This document shows positions 49,746 through 61,729 of a stretch of 64,000 bases of DNA, in pieces; within the stretch, counting starts at the first letter, position 1, and the number at the start of each line of letters is the position of its first letter. The position numbers were made by a program, and so were the translations under genes. The stretch is from Cyclina sinensis (taxonomy: Eukaryota > Mollusca > Bivalvia > Venerida > Veneridae), in NCBI GenBank assembly GCA_012932295.1, contig JAAONU010000004.1, positions 24,746,872 to 24,810,871 on the forward strand. The letters run 5' to 3'. Below the pieces are notes generated by a model, which had not been told where the DNA came from, made no database searches, and saw only the letters and a list, made by a program, of their open reading frames with translations.

Positions 49746-49886
49746 GTTAAACTACGAGTATTTATTGACAAGGATACTAATAGAATAAATACATTGAAAA
49801 AGGAAGGCACAGTATATACTGTTACAATACCAGCAGATATCGTGAAGGTGTTGAAACTGATCAAAATGACTGATCTCTCCAAGTAA
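49746..49886 (+). CDS. Candidate terminal exon, unknown product
   Basis: It follows TATTTATTTCAG and is open for 46 codons to TAA. The translation begins VKLRVFIDKDTNRINTL and continues KKEGTVYTVTIPADIV, with alternating hydrophobic residues that look more protein-like than most AT-rich frames nearby, and no cysteines. The frame is also open upstream of the acceptor (an ATG at 49704). No domain was recognised and no partner exon is certain. It may be chance. Confidence 0.25.
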   Translation, partial: VKLRVFIDKDTNRINTLKKEGTVYTVTIPADIVKVLKLIKMTDLSK

Positions 49887-49889
49887 GAG

Positions 49890-50690
49890 AGGACCCTCCT
49901 AGAAATTGAAACGCGGGGGAAGCAACTCTGCGTGATATTTTGTACTGATATTAAGAATCTAACATGACAACATTGTATGTTTATTTTTGTCCTTAGTAAT
50001 TTCCAACAAGGCCACAAACAGCACAACATATTATTGTCCGTGGTCGCTCATATGCATAGCTGTGCTAAACGGAGACGTTTCCTGTTATGCTCTCACACAC
50101 TGACGAAAATAAATTAAAGTCGCCAACTTAACGAGTTTCAACAGCGGCATACTTCTGTGTATTTTGTCATAAAACGTGCGTGTTGTGGTACTCCTCAGTA
50201 GAGTTTTACTAAATAGTCTTTCATCAATTATCTAATAGCGAAAAAGGCACTGTCGCTTTATATTTGCATACAAACAGTGACAAGTGCTTTGGCATATCTC
50301 ACAAACATTTGTGGCACTTGTTGATAAACATCTACGACAGTTGCACGTCAAGTGTACAGCTATTTGGCTTTTGTGGCTTTTCATGATGAAATCATGTATT
50401 TTCCTTTAATAATTATGATTCACTTTCTGTCTGGCACTTTAAGGACACAGCTATTATAAGACAGAAATGTATATGGCTGTGCACTTTGATTTGATATGCG
50501 TTTACCTACTTAAGTATTCTGAGAAAAGGCAGCCTTCGAAAACAAAACGGTATTTTGCTTTTAACTCCAATATAACTCGATTCGGAGTTGAAAACTGCTG
50601 TAGGTATTTTACTTCTTCATCAATTTTATTTGTATATGACGCATATATAGTCGTTGCTGCTGGAAAGACAGACTGGAGAAAGAAAAATAT
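49890..50690. other. No recognised feature
   Basis: A 98-codon plus-strand frame (50467-50763) runs into the 92-bp minisatellite. Its 3' end is repeat sequence, so it is not accepted as a gene. Confidence 0.3.
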
Positions 50691-50698
50691 CAATCGGT

Positions 50699-50973
50699 AT
50701 TGCAATATTAATCCGGAATTATTTCCTGACCATAATTATTATTTACACTTTAAGAAGTCATGATACCTTCGGTACCCCCTTACACTAGGTAATGCAATAT
50801 TAATCCGGAATTATTTCCTGACCATAAATATTATTTACACTTTAAGAAGTCATGATACCTTCGGTACCCCCTTACACTAGCTAATGCAATATTAATCCGG
50901 AATTATTTCCTGATCATACTTATCATTTATACTTTAAGAAGTCATGATACCTTCGGTACCCCCTTACACTAGC
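50699..50973 (+). repeat. 92-bp minisatellite, 3 copies
   Basis: The phrase 'gcaatattaatccggaattatttcctgacc' (broken here as gcaatattaatccgg / aattatttcctgacc) recurs at 92-bp spacing (50702, 50794, 50886), and each unit ends 'ggtacccccttacactag'. The units are nearly identical. Confidence 0.95.
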
Positions 50974-51144
50974 TCTTGTATGTATATTCTGATTTGTTTC
51001 TCCAATGAGCAAACCACTTCTTGCTTCTAGCGAAGTTCAGTTTAAAAGTATAAAGTATTACTTTTAGCATTCATTTTGAAACTATATAAATTAATTCTTT
51101 AACATTTCAGACACTGACGGATATACCAGAATGACCTTAAATGA

Positions 51145-52120
51145 CAAATACATCTAATCCTTTTCTCGAGTATAAGGTTTGCCGCCTATTTATATATACG
51201 ACTGGAATAAAAGTTCTAATTCTTTTCAAGAGTACTCCGTCATCCGTATAATGTTTGCCGCCTATTTATATATACGACTGGAATAAAAGTTCTAATCCTT
51301 TTCAAGAGTTTTCCGTCGTCCGTATAATGTTTGCCACCTATTTATATATACGACTGGAATAAAAGTTCTAATCCTTTTCAAGAGTACTACGTCATCCGTA
51401 TAATGTTTGCCACCTATTTATATATACGACTGGAATAAAAGTTCTAATCCTTTTATAGAGTACTACGTCGTTCGTATAATGTTTGCCGTCTTTTTATATA
51501 TACGACTGGAATAAAAGTTCTAATCCTTTTCAAGAGTACTCCGTCGTCCGTATAATGTTTGCCACCTATTTATATATACGACTGGAATAAAAGTTCTAAT
51601 CCTTTTATAGAGTACTACGTCGTTCGTATTATGTTTGCCGTCTTTTTATATATACGACTGGAATAAAAGTTCTAATCCTTTTCAAGAGTACTCCGTCGTC
51701 CGTATAATGTTTGCCACCTATTTATATATACGACTGGAATAAAAGTTCTAATCCTTTTATAGAGTACTACGTCATCCGTATAATGTTTGCCGCCTATTTA
51801 TATATACGACTGGAATAAAAGTTCTAATCCTTTTCAAGAGTACTCCGTCGTCCGTATAATGTTTGCCACCTATTTATATATACGACTGGAATAAAAGTTC
51901 TAATCCTTTTCAAGAGTACTCCGTCGTCCGTATAATGTTTGCCACCTATTTATATATACGACTGGAATAAAAGTTCTAATCCTTTTCAAGAGTACTCCGT
52001 CGTCCGTATAATGTTTGCCACCTATTTATATATACGACTGGAATAAAAGTTCTAATCCTTTTATAGAGTACTACGTCGTTCGTATAATGTTTGCCGTCTT
52101 TTTATATATACGACTACAAG
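51145..52120 (+). repeat. 76-bp minisatellite, 13 copies, two unit types
   Basis: The anchor 'tatacgactggaataaaag' recurs every 76 bp, with its 'actg' at 51201, 51277 and so on to 52037, and a variant at 52113. Two unit types are visible: one with 'caagagtactccgtcgtccg' and 'gccacc', the other with 'atagagtactacgtcgttcg' and 'gccgtc'. In the middle they alternate (units 5 to 8), giving a 152-bp higher-order period. The last unit leaves the consensus at 'cgactacaagg'. Non-coding. Confidence 0.95.
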
Positions 52121-52469
52121 GAAAGTTAACTGACAAACGTCTGACATTCCAGCTTTGTAACGTTGATGCAATGTTACTGTTTACTGTCTCTACAGGGTTT
52201 TCCTCATTATCTCGGTGCATTGAATCATAGGTGATAGTATCACTGAGCATAAAACCTCTAAAAACGAAAAACATTTTCTTTTTATCTTTTTACTTATATA
52301 TCTACAAGGTATATTTCATACAGGACCATCGATTTTTCAAAGTACCACAAACTATGAAATTTAGCAACAATATTGAACATGTTGTAATTTTCGCAGTATG
52401 TAAATTCTTAATGAATTATATGCCTGATACTTTGACAATCAGTCCAATATCTTACGAGCAATGACATAA

Positions 52470-53205
52470 TATATGAAAAACCTATTCGAGAACATCACTG
52501 ACGTGACTAGGTGTCTAGGTAAAATTCTTTGAAATCTTCTAATATTTGGTGTTTCTACCACTGTATAAGTAGTAATTTACGTTAATATTTTATGTAAGTA
52601 ATAGATCATCATTTTTACCACTTAAATCCTTTTACTTATATTCTTTGTTTGTGCTTCACGTTGTAATCTTATATTTGTTCTAGGTAATCCTAATTTCATT
52701 TCACCATGTTTGTTAGTGACGTCAGCAAATTCAACTTTGTAGCTAGTTTTTTCATTGGCTTTTGGAACACACCTCCAGATCATTAACAAATGAAAACATT
52801 TATAACAAAAATCATTCGGGATATTTCAAAAGCGATCAAGTGCAGAAGAAAACAAAACAAAGGTTATGTGAAGAAAACGCTCTGATATATGTAACAAAAC
52901 AATCTGTATCAGTGCATTAAATTGTTCATTAAGTTGAGACATTATCACGATGTTGATCTTTAACGTGCTTACTATTTTAACAAAAATAAATGCAAACATT
53001 TGGAAATCAAAAGTTACCTCAAGAATGTTTCTTGTTGTTCCGTATGTAATACACCTTGTAGATATAAAAGTAAAAAGTTGATTTGTTTCGTTTCTAGGGG
53101 TTCTATGCTCGGTGATACAGTCACCTGTGCATTGAATAGTCAGTCGTTCATGGTTGAATAAAGGGGGAAGCAAAAGAAGTCATGCACAATGTTTTGATTT
53201 AAAAC
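52470..53205. other. No recognised feature
   Basis: A 115-codon minus-strand frame (52826-53173) lacks motifs and splice context. Nothing else was seen. Confidence 0.3.
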
Positions 53206-53690
53206 AAGAACTGTCACTGTAAGATGACAATGCCCCCGAAAGTGGTGCTTTGAACTTTGATCTGAGAACCAGTCATTCAGGGGTCAAGGTCAAATAATTA
53301 CAGGCCAGTGGGAAGGTCTTGTTTAAATGGGTGTTGAGTCCAAGTATGAAGTAAATCCACTTACTAATAAGGAAGTTATGGCCAATGTTAAAGTTTTTGG
53401 ACAAATGGATCTTCAAGATGAAGGTCATTCAGGGGTCAAGGTCAAACACATATAGGTCAGTGGGAAGGCCTTGTCCAAACGGGTGTTGTTTCCAAGTATG
53501 AAGTAAATCCACTAACTAATAAAGAAGTTATTGCCAATGTTAAAGTTTTTGGACAACTGGATCTTCAAGGTGAAGGTCAATCACGGGTCAAGGTCAAATA
53601 ATTATAGGTTAGTGTAAAGGTCTTGTCCAAAGGTTAGTGTAAAGGTCTTGTCCAAAGGGGTGTTCTTTGTAGACAAGAAAATATGTATGA
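53206..53690 (+). repeat. Repeat element with 152-bp tandem modules
   Basis: It begins AACAAGAACTGTCACTGTAAG and 'atgacaatgcccccgaaag', like the start of the element at 3833. A module containing 'ggtcattcaggggtcaagg', 'aagtatgaagtaaatccact' and 'gccaatgttaaagtttttgg' recurs at 53272, 53424 and 53576, exactly 152 bp apart, about 2.5 copies. The end is not sharp and no GGGGGCATAAAA terminus is present, so it looks truncated. Confidence 0.65.
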
Positions 53691-53699
53691 AAATTAGAT

Positions 53700-55105
53700 C
53701 ATTTGTGGATCCAATTATATGTATCAGTTCAAAACCCGGTTTTATGTACAAGATTACAATCGCATAAAAAGTCGGTAGTGTTTATGTTCTATCAGTCTCC
53801 TTCGCCATTACAAGATAAGCAAATCTCAGGAACCACTTAGCTTCTTGTAATTGCTAACGAGAAGTAAATAGTGTTTGATAGTGTTTGTACAGTTTTACAA
53901 AAACACTTTTTCTAGTTTTTTGTTCCTTTTGTCTATAAAGTGACTGAAAAAAAGAAAACAAGTTATGAAAATAATTTAAAACTAACTGTAGCAAGGTTAT
54001 TCATATTTTTGATTGGTTGTTAAAAACAACTATTACATTAACTCGACTAAATAAAAATTCACCGGGTCAAAGATAAAAAATCGTAAACGTATGTTAAATT
54101 CTTTGTGCACACAACCTCTTCCTTCTTAAGCTTCTTTTACAATCTTTAAATTTAAGTCTCAGACATTTCTGTCAGAAAAACGGACATTGGATATTCAAAA
54201 GGTTTGCAAGTATGTCAGTCACGCGCATGATTCGATTTATCTTTATTTAGAATTATAGTGCTGTGATCTAATGTGTTGTATTTAAAAAAGTACAAGGTCA
54301 CAAGGCGGACATGTCATTAATTTATAATCTACTGGATTCAGTTATTTAAGAATTACTTTAAAGCCCTTCTTTCGTCTTAATTAAAAGTAGAAAACACTTA
54401 AATGGAGTATTGTTATTTTATCTTCTCAACCACTCAGGGTCATTTTTAAATCGGTTTGCAGGCACTAGCAGATACTTGAATTGAGATGAAAGAATGTTAC
54501 AGGATTGGCAAAAATAATTATTTATCCATTTCCAAAGCAGAAAAATCTTAATTATGTGCTCAAAGATTAAAATGACACAATTTCATTATTTCATTCATAA
54601 AGTCTATAAGCGTTCAGTGGCATAAATAAGCTTGACGTACAATCCTTGAAGAATTGAGTTATGTTAGGATTTGGGGAATATAGCAAGCTAACGAGAGCTG
54701 CAGTGCATCACAGAGACACTAATTTAACATGATCAGTGTATACATTAATGTTAAGTGAACAGATGAAGGGCTTTATGATAATAATACCCACGATACTTAC
54801 AGTAATATCTGAGTTATGTTTATTTCTTTCTTTCTAGGCTTTAAAGATTGTTTATTTAATACTTTATTAACTTTTTGGTATTTATCAAAGCCGTTAGAAG
54901 TTATTTTAAATTTCTAAGAAAAGGTATATATGATTAAATGAAAGTAACTCTTTACCTGTAGAAATTTGAAAATTTTCACTAATTGTATGTATTTCTAAAA
55001 ACAACATGTTCTCATTCCTTGCGCCATAGAAGAACGCAAATCAAAATTCTTCACTGCAGACTTGGTTTAATCAAACAAGTAACAGAAGTGATATAGATCA
55101 CATTA
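53700..55105. other. No recognised feature
   Basis: AT-rich, with no open frame or repeat that could be supported. A short match to 46190 ('acttagcttcttgt') is near 53826. Confidence 0.3.
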
Positions 55106-55107
55106 TA

Positions 55108-55270
55108 TTTTCGAAGATTCTAAAATCCAAACGTGCCCTTATCATTATCATCGAAAATGCCAGTTACCTGAGCCAGTTTTCCATTTTCATTGTAATCATT
55201 CAACTGATTGTTCACAGCTTATCACCCATATGAAGCTTACAGGTAAATCGGTCTGACGGAAAGACCGTAC
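55108..55270 (-). repeat. Homologous block C, copy 2
   Basis: About 6.24 kb from copy 1. The minus-strand frame LNDYNENGKLAQVTGI matches copy 1 closely, but a stop lies just upstream and the acceptor AG is lost (cttcatatgg). Judged a decayed copy. Confidence 0.5.
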
Positions 55271-55649
55271 AGGTGTCTGTGTTGTCTATGAATGAACTTG
55301 ATGAAAGAAAAATGTATCTGTGCCGACGTTTATTATTAATATTTACATAATCTAGAAATCCGTATATTCACTATACTTTGACAGCAATAATTAAAAGTCT
55401 GAGACAAAAACATTAACAGGTAAACAAAAGTAAAATTTTTTTAGCGAGGGTTTATAACCAAAAGCATTACGTTTTTATTAGGTGTTTTCATAAATTCAAG
55501 AAAACGAAAATCTTTCCATTAATGTGAATCTGTTTGCAATAGAAGATACGTCCGTTACGTTTTACTGATATAAACTTTACAACTAGGTGCGTCTTTTTTT
55601 CTGTCAAAAATGGAAATATCAGTAAAAATAAAAAAAAGAAGAAAACAAG

Positions 55650-55658
55650 CTTAAGTGA
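55650..55658 (+). repeat. Target site duplication (left) of the foldback element
   Basis: CTTAAGTGA directly precedes the terminal AAGTATGTG and is repeated exactly at 57649-57657. Confidence 0.85.
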
Positions 55659-57648
55659 AAGTATGTGAAGTTGGCTTGTACATTGTACATCGTAGTTCAG
55701 CTTGTAATTCGCCAATTACAAGCTAGTAGTTGGGTATTCAGCTTGTAGTTCAACCCAGATACATCAGCATACGTTATATTTGAATTACAAGCTAGTAGTT
55801 GGGTATTACGCTTGTAGTTCGGACCAAATACACCAGCATACACAATATTAGAATTACAAGCTAGTAGTTGGGAATTCAGCTTGTAGTTCAACCCAGATAC
55901 ACCAGCTTACGTTATATTTGAATTACAAGCTAGTAGTTGGGTATTACGCTTGTAGTTCGGACCAAATACACCAGCATACACAATATTAGAATTACAAGCT
56001 AGTAGTTGGGTATTCAGCTTGTAGTTCGGACCAAATACACCAGCATACATAATATTTGAATTACAAGCTAGTAGTTGGGTATTCAGCTTGTAGTTCGGAC
56101 CAGATACACCAGCATACGTTATATTTGAATTACAAGCTAGTAGTTGTGTATTCAGCTTGTAGTTCGGACCAGATACACCAGCATACGTTATATTTGAATT
56201 ACAAGCTAGTAGTTAGGTATTCAGCTTGTAGTTCGGACCAAATACTTCAGCATACATAATATTTGAATTACAAGCTAGTAAATGGGTATTCAGCTTGTGG
56301 TTCGGACCTAATACACCAGCATATGTTATCTTTGAATTACAAGCTAGTAGTTGGGTATTCAGCTTGTAGTTCGGACCAAATACACCAGCATACACAATAT
56401 TTGAATTACAAGCTAGTAGTTGGGTATTCAGCTTGTAGTTCGAACCAAATACACCAGCATACGTTATATTTGAATTACAAGCTAGTAGTTGGGTATTCAG
56501 CTTGTAGTTCAACCCAGATACACCAGCATACGTTATATTTGAATTACAAGCTAGTAGTTGGGAATTCAGCTTGTAGTTCGGACCAAATACACAAGCATAC
56601 GTTATATTTGAATTACAACCTAGTAGTTGGGTATTCAGCTTGTAGTTCGGACCAAATACACCAGCATACATAATATTTGAATTACAAGCTAGTAGTTGGA
56701 TATTCAGCTTGTAGTTCGGACCAAATACACCAGCATATACAATATTTGAATTACAGGCTAGTAGTTGGGTATTCAGCTTGTAGTTCGGACCAAATACACC
56801 AGCATACACAATATTTGAATTACAAGCTAGTAGATGGGTATTCAGCTTGTAATTCAGCCCAGATACATCAGCATACGTTATATTTGAATTACAAGCTAGT
56901 AGTTGGATATTCAGCTTGTAGTTCAGCCCAGATACATCAGCATACGTTATATTTGAATTACAAGCTAGTAGTTGGGTATTCAGCTTGTAGTTCGGACCAG
57001 ATACACCAGCATACACAATATTTGAATTACAAGCTAGTAGTTGGGTATTCAGCTTGTAGTTCGGCCAAGATAGATCAGCATATATAATACCCATTTACAT
57101 GCTTGTAATTCAAATATTATGTATCGTGATGTATCTTGGCTGAACTACAAGCTGAATACCCAACTACAAGCTTGTAATTCAAATATAACGTATGCTGATG
57201 TATCTGGGCTGAATTACAAGCTGAATACCCATCTACTAGCTTGTAATTCAAATATAACGCATGCTGGTGTTTCTGGGCTGAACTACAAGCTGAATACCCA
57301 ACTACAAGCTTGTAATTCAAATATAAAGTATGCTGGTGTATTTGGTCCGAACTACAAGCTGAATACCCATCTACTAGCTTGTAATTCAAATATAACGTAT
57401 ACCGATGTATTTGGTCCGAACTACAAGCTGAATACCCAACTACAAGCTTGTAATTCAAATATTGTGTATGCTGGTTTATTTGGTCCGAACTACAAGCTGA
57501 ATACCCAACTACTAGCTTGTAAGTCAAATATAACGTATGCTGATGTATCTGGGTTGAACTACAAGCTGAATACCCAACTACTAGCTTGTAATTGGCGAAT
57601 TACAAGCTGAACTACGATGTACAATGTACAAGCCAACTTCACATACTT
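55659..57648. mobile_element. Foldback transposon built from inverted arrays of a 69-bp unit
   Basis: The 1,990-bp element begins AAGTATGTGAAGTTGGCTTG and ends with the exact inverse; the first 130 bp or so of each end match almost perfectly. The left arm holds 20 tandem 69-bp units (AATTACAAGCTAGTAGTTGG, then GTATTCAGCTTGTAGTTCGG and an AT-rich tail), and the right arm about 7-8 in opposite orientation; they meet near 57085-57105. A 9-bp direct repeat flanks the whole. Long inverted arms of tandem units and a 9-bp duplication match the architecture of Drosophila FB elements (known) but not their sequence as far as can be judged. No transposase is encoded. Frames up to 293 codons arise because 69 is 23 codons; they are not accepted as genes. 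Confidence 0.85.
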
Positions 57649-57657
57649 CTTAAGTGA
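57649..57657 (+). repeat. Target site duplication (right) of the foldback element
   Basis: Exact second CTTAAGTGA, directly after CACATACTT. Confidence 0.85.
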
Positions 57658-57659
57658 TC

Positions 57660-59785
57660 GTTATGCTAGAAGAAAGAAAATCTTTTCTGAAGACTGGATT
57701 TGCCACTGTTGTCCTCATTAATATGATTGTGTGACTGGAATCTATTTAATATATTAAGATGACTGTACTGTGTAAAATAAAAAATAAAATATATGATTTT
57801 AACGAACAATGTGATACTGTTTGTGTTTAGGTGGTTCAAGTCACTATTTATCACTGGCACAGACAGAAAGTACATGAATTCTTTTAAATACAAAGGTATG
57901 TAAATAATTGAAATCATCTTCGGTCTGAACCCAGACATCGATAATTTGTTTATTTCGTAATGGCGGGTGAAAAAAAAAATATAACCAAGAAAAAGTCGTG
58001 AATTCATTGTAGCGAAATAATATCTTCGAATAACATATCAAATAACGTTCAGTTATAACTGAATTCTCTGGGATTAACTGTCAAAATATACAGATGTCAA
58101 ATTAACACGTTTCATTTCAGGAAACTTGTTTTTATAGGTAAATTATAAATTATATTGAGCTGATTTACTAAATTATAATTGTAATTACCGTATTCAAAAG
58201 AATTTCCGTAGTTATATGAAGATTATTACCCATGACTCTTATTACACAGTAAAACATTTACAATATTGCTTTAACACATGTTACAAGGAACAAGATAATC
58301 GCAACCATGGCTTGCATGCTGGCTAACAGTACGAAAAAATGTGTCATTTTCTGAGCATTATAAACAGCGTGACATTATCGACTAACGATAATAAATCCTT
58401 TATTAGATTGCAAAAATGGCAAATAGCTATTTGATTATAAACAAAATGCATAGCATAGTTTCATATTTCCTCCCAGAGATCTGACACATAATTTGTTTCA
58501 AAAGAAAAAAAAAACACAAATCTTTGTTAAATGCGGTTCGCATCTAAAACTTAGGTACGAGTGAATGCAGTTATATAAATTGCAGTTATATAAAGTTAAT
58601 AATAGATTTAATTTTTTGACTTATAAAATGGAAATAAGTATTCATTATGTTAAAAATATCTGCCATTTTTAGTTACATAATTATATACTCTTAAAGGTGC
58701 AGAACAATTTGTTCCAAGAGAAAATTTCCTATCGCAGTTAAGCAACACAAATGAAGTTTATATATTTAAGCTTAATTTTGTGTATTTGAAAATGTCTAAT
58801 GGAACCGTCGAAGATAATTTGCAAACGATAAAATCCAGGTCATCTAGGAAATGAATGTTGCAATCGTTTAGAAGTTAAATTTAGGATTTAATACGCAGCT
58901 ACCCTTTAAGTTTGAACACAGGACGAAACGAGATAGGGAATTTTACATTAATTTGACTATAATCAGCTAAAACAGGTAACTGTTCTAAGACTGGCTGATA
59001 CTGAATGCTTAAAAAAGCCCACCGGTAAAACGGGAACTGTTTTTAGGTATATCTTTGTTTTAATAGCAAACTGTGTTGAAGATAAGCTAGTAAAATAGTT
59101 AAGATTATTGATACATATAAATCTAGCGGTACAGTCATAAGAAATAATGAAAAAAATGATAATCCAGCAATAGATCGAAAACATGCGTAAATTTTATTTT
59201 AATGTTATCAGACACACACACTTAGATTCAAGTTAAATGCCGATTTGAAGCGTCTCCCGATTATAAATAGAATCGTGATGCAGAAATCTCACTGATCTCA
59301 CCAAATAAACTTAAGTTCTTTCGAACCCCATTTAATGCGTACCACTCTGAAAAAAAGTTTATATTAGTGATAGATTAACTTATTATCATATTGAAAACTT
59401 AAAATATAATACATCAAGATCTAAATTAAATTATTTTCTTTAATGTCACTTGTTTCCTTTGATGCTCAAGCATCAATAGATATATGGTAATAATTCATAC
59501 GCTTTTAAAATGCATTACAAAAAAAAATCAAAGCTAGTTCTTGTTGATATTTTACTTAATCATCAACTGAAATGTAATTTACAAAGTGTACATGGGAGTA
59601 AATGTACCAAGAGATTCCGAGTCGTCTTTGCAGATAAGCTAGAACTTTGTTAAATAATTTATTTAAAAAATAAAGCTAAATCATGTCGATAACTTTCTTA
59701 TACACCCCTGCAATTTAAATTATATGCTGTAAAAATAGATTTCAATCCGTTTTAAGATCAACCTAAATTGTGATAAAGGCAGCCA
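57660..59785. other. No recognised feature
   Basis: AT-rich. A 113-codon minus frame (57666-58007) overlaps another and has no motif. TTAAAGGTGCAGAAC at 58694 resembles MITE ends elsewhere but has no partner. Confidence 0.3.
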
Positions 59786-59787
59786 TC

Positions 59788-59884
59788 TTCACTCCGCTAG
59801 GTCGCTAACTTCACGCCGCCAGGCCGCTAGGCCGCCCGGCCGCTAACTTCACGCCGCCAGGCCGCTAGGCCGCTAACTTCACAC
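59788..59884 (+). repeat. GC-rich short tandem repeat
   Basis: The phrases 'cgctaacttcac' and 'gccgccaggccgctagg' alternate about three times at spacings of 38 and 30 bp. The tract is strikingly GC-rich in an otherwise AT-rich region. Confidence 0.85.
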
Positions 59885-61545
59885 ATCTGAACAAATGTCA
59901 GTTTATGACTTTGGGCGTGCATTTGAACCATAAAATTTCAGACGTATTGTACTTAGTTAGCTGTGGAGTGTTTTGTTTCGTTCTGTTTGATAACGGTATT
60001 TTATATGCTAACAATTTAATCTCCTGAGAATGTATTAAATAATGCGCTTGCAATAGCTAACTGATAAACGCACATAAAGTCATGTTAACAATGGAATCAT
60101 GGAATTGCGTGGTAAGAAAATCTGAAACAGAGACATTCCAAATAATACTTATGACATTAATGAGTATTCATGAGATATTTTTAGGAAATATCATGAAAGA
60201 AGGGATTAATTTTTGCTATTCCATTTCAGAACTTTTACGAAAAGGTTTATTTTAGTTCAGGGATAGTCTTATTTTTATACCTAAGATAGTTGTAAAAAAA
60301 AGTCTGAAACATTAAAACAATCAATAATTTTAGACGGTTGCCTTAATATTAATTAAATCATTAAAGGTTGCAGAAAGAAAATGGAGTTGTCTTTCAAATA
60401 TAAAATTTATAAACAGGATTAAATCAAGTCGACAAACAAAGCAACATCTCCAGATAGATATCACGGCAATTTTTTAATCACAGAAATAAATCTTTGCAAA
60501 AATAGACGTATTGATTACTCTAAATATCAACAGAATTTTTGGCATTCTGCTGCTAAGGATTGGTTTTCATAAGAAAATATGTCATATATCACTCCCGTGC
60601 CGTCTGTGTAATGTGAAATAAACATTTTGAAGTCAGATATTGCAAGATTAAGACATTGTCTGACAGTTTCAATCTCAAAATTTTACTGATTTCTGTTTTC
60701 CTACATTTTTGTAATTATTTCATGGAAACTTTTCTTCAGATACTGTGCAGATACATCAATTTGAATTCACAACTAACATAAGTTCCAAATATACTTATTG
60801 AAAGTGTGTTCATGTATTCAAATTATTCTACCATAGGTTAAAAAATAGTTGATAGACACAATGATTTTACATCTTCAGGGACCATATGGCGTTCACGAGC
60901 AATAGAATAGAAGTGTTATTACATGAATGAATGCAGAAGGGATTAACACCAAAGTATATTCATGTACACCAGCAACACAACTATTTTTCGCTCTTATCAA
61001 TTCTTTATGTATTCAGGAGAGGCGAGCACAGCTAATTGATTCACTCGAACTTTGCAGCATTTTATCATTTTGAGCGCACATCCAATGACTGTCAGTTGTT
61101 ACCAATTAGGCCTGTTGTAATTGCCCTAACGCCTATGAGTAAAACAAGGTGATAATATCCAACGTGGACAATGTGTGAATTGTATTTTCAAGAATTGATG
61201 TTGTCATAAGATAAATGTTCTAAATAAAAAAATGCAGAAAGCTGTTTCTTACTGAAAAGAAAAACAAACAAACTAATAAACAATTGAATAAAATGTATAA
61301 CAGAAACGTTACAACACTTGACGATTTTCAAACTCATGGTTCAGACGGACACCGCTGTAGGAATAAAGAGAGAAAAAGGATCGGGTAATACCTACGACAC
61401 TATTTCTTTTTCTTTCGAAATCATATCTTATGTTTGAATTTATGTGCAACTGTAGTGAAATTAAGTAAGTAACGTAACTGTGTTTAGAGATTAAAGTAAA
61501 ACATCATCCACGTCAACAAAAGTATTGCCATAAGACAAACATATG
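59885..61545. other. No recognised feature
   Basis: AT-rich with no supported gene, tRNA or repeat. Confidence 0.3.
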
Positions 61546-61552
61546 TATCACA

Positions 61553-61725
61553 TTTTTTTCGAAATTCTGAAATCAAAATTTGACGCTTATCCTTAGCATC
61601 TAAAATGCCAGTTGCCAAATTTCTTTCTTTCAACTTTTAACAAATCATCACATCCTGTGGAGTTTACAGGTAAACTGGTTTTTCTATAAGATGTAGAATC
61701 TTCCAGAAATGTGCTGAAAGACGTC
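61553..61725 (-). repeat. Homologous block C, copy 3
   Basis: About 6.44 kb beyond copy 2. It retains the acceptor-like CTCCACAG on the minus strand and phrases such as 'ggcattttagatg' and 'gataag', but the frame is broken. Flanking text ('tttaataaatatttac', 'tttgacag') also matches around copy 2, so the homologous unit extends beyond the exon-like part. Confidence 0.45.
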
Positions 61726-61729
61726 CTAT

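Noticed and set aside
56213..57094. 293-codon minus-strand frame, the longest in the window
   Set aside because: It is a read-through of twelve or so 69-bp repeat units inside the foldback element; the opposite strand is equally open.
55659..57648. CRISPR-like array
   Set aside because: Units are contiguous with no unique spacers, and the genome is eukaryotic; this is a foldback minisatellite. The 91-, 92- and 76-bp arrays were rejected as CRISPR for the same reason.
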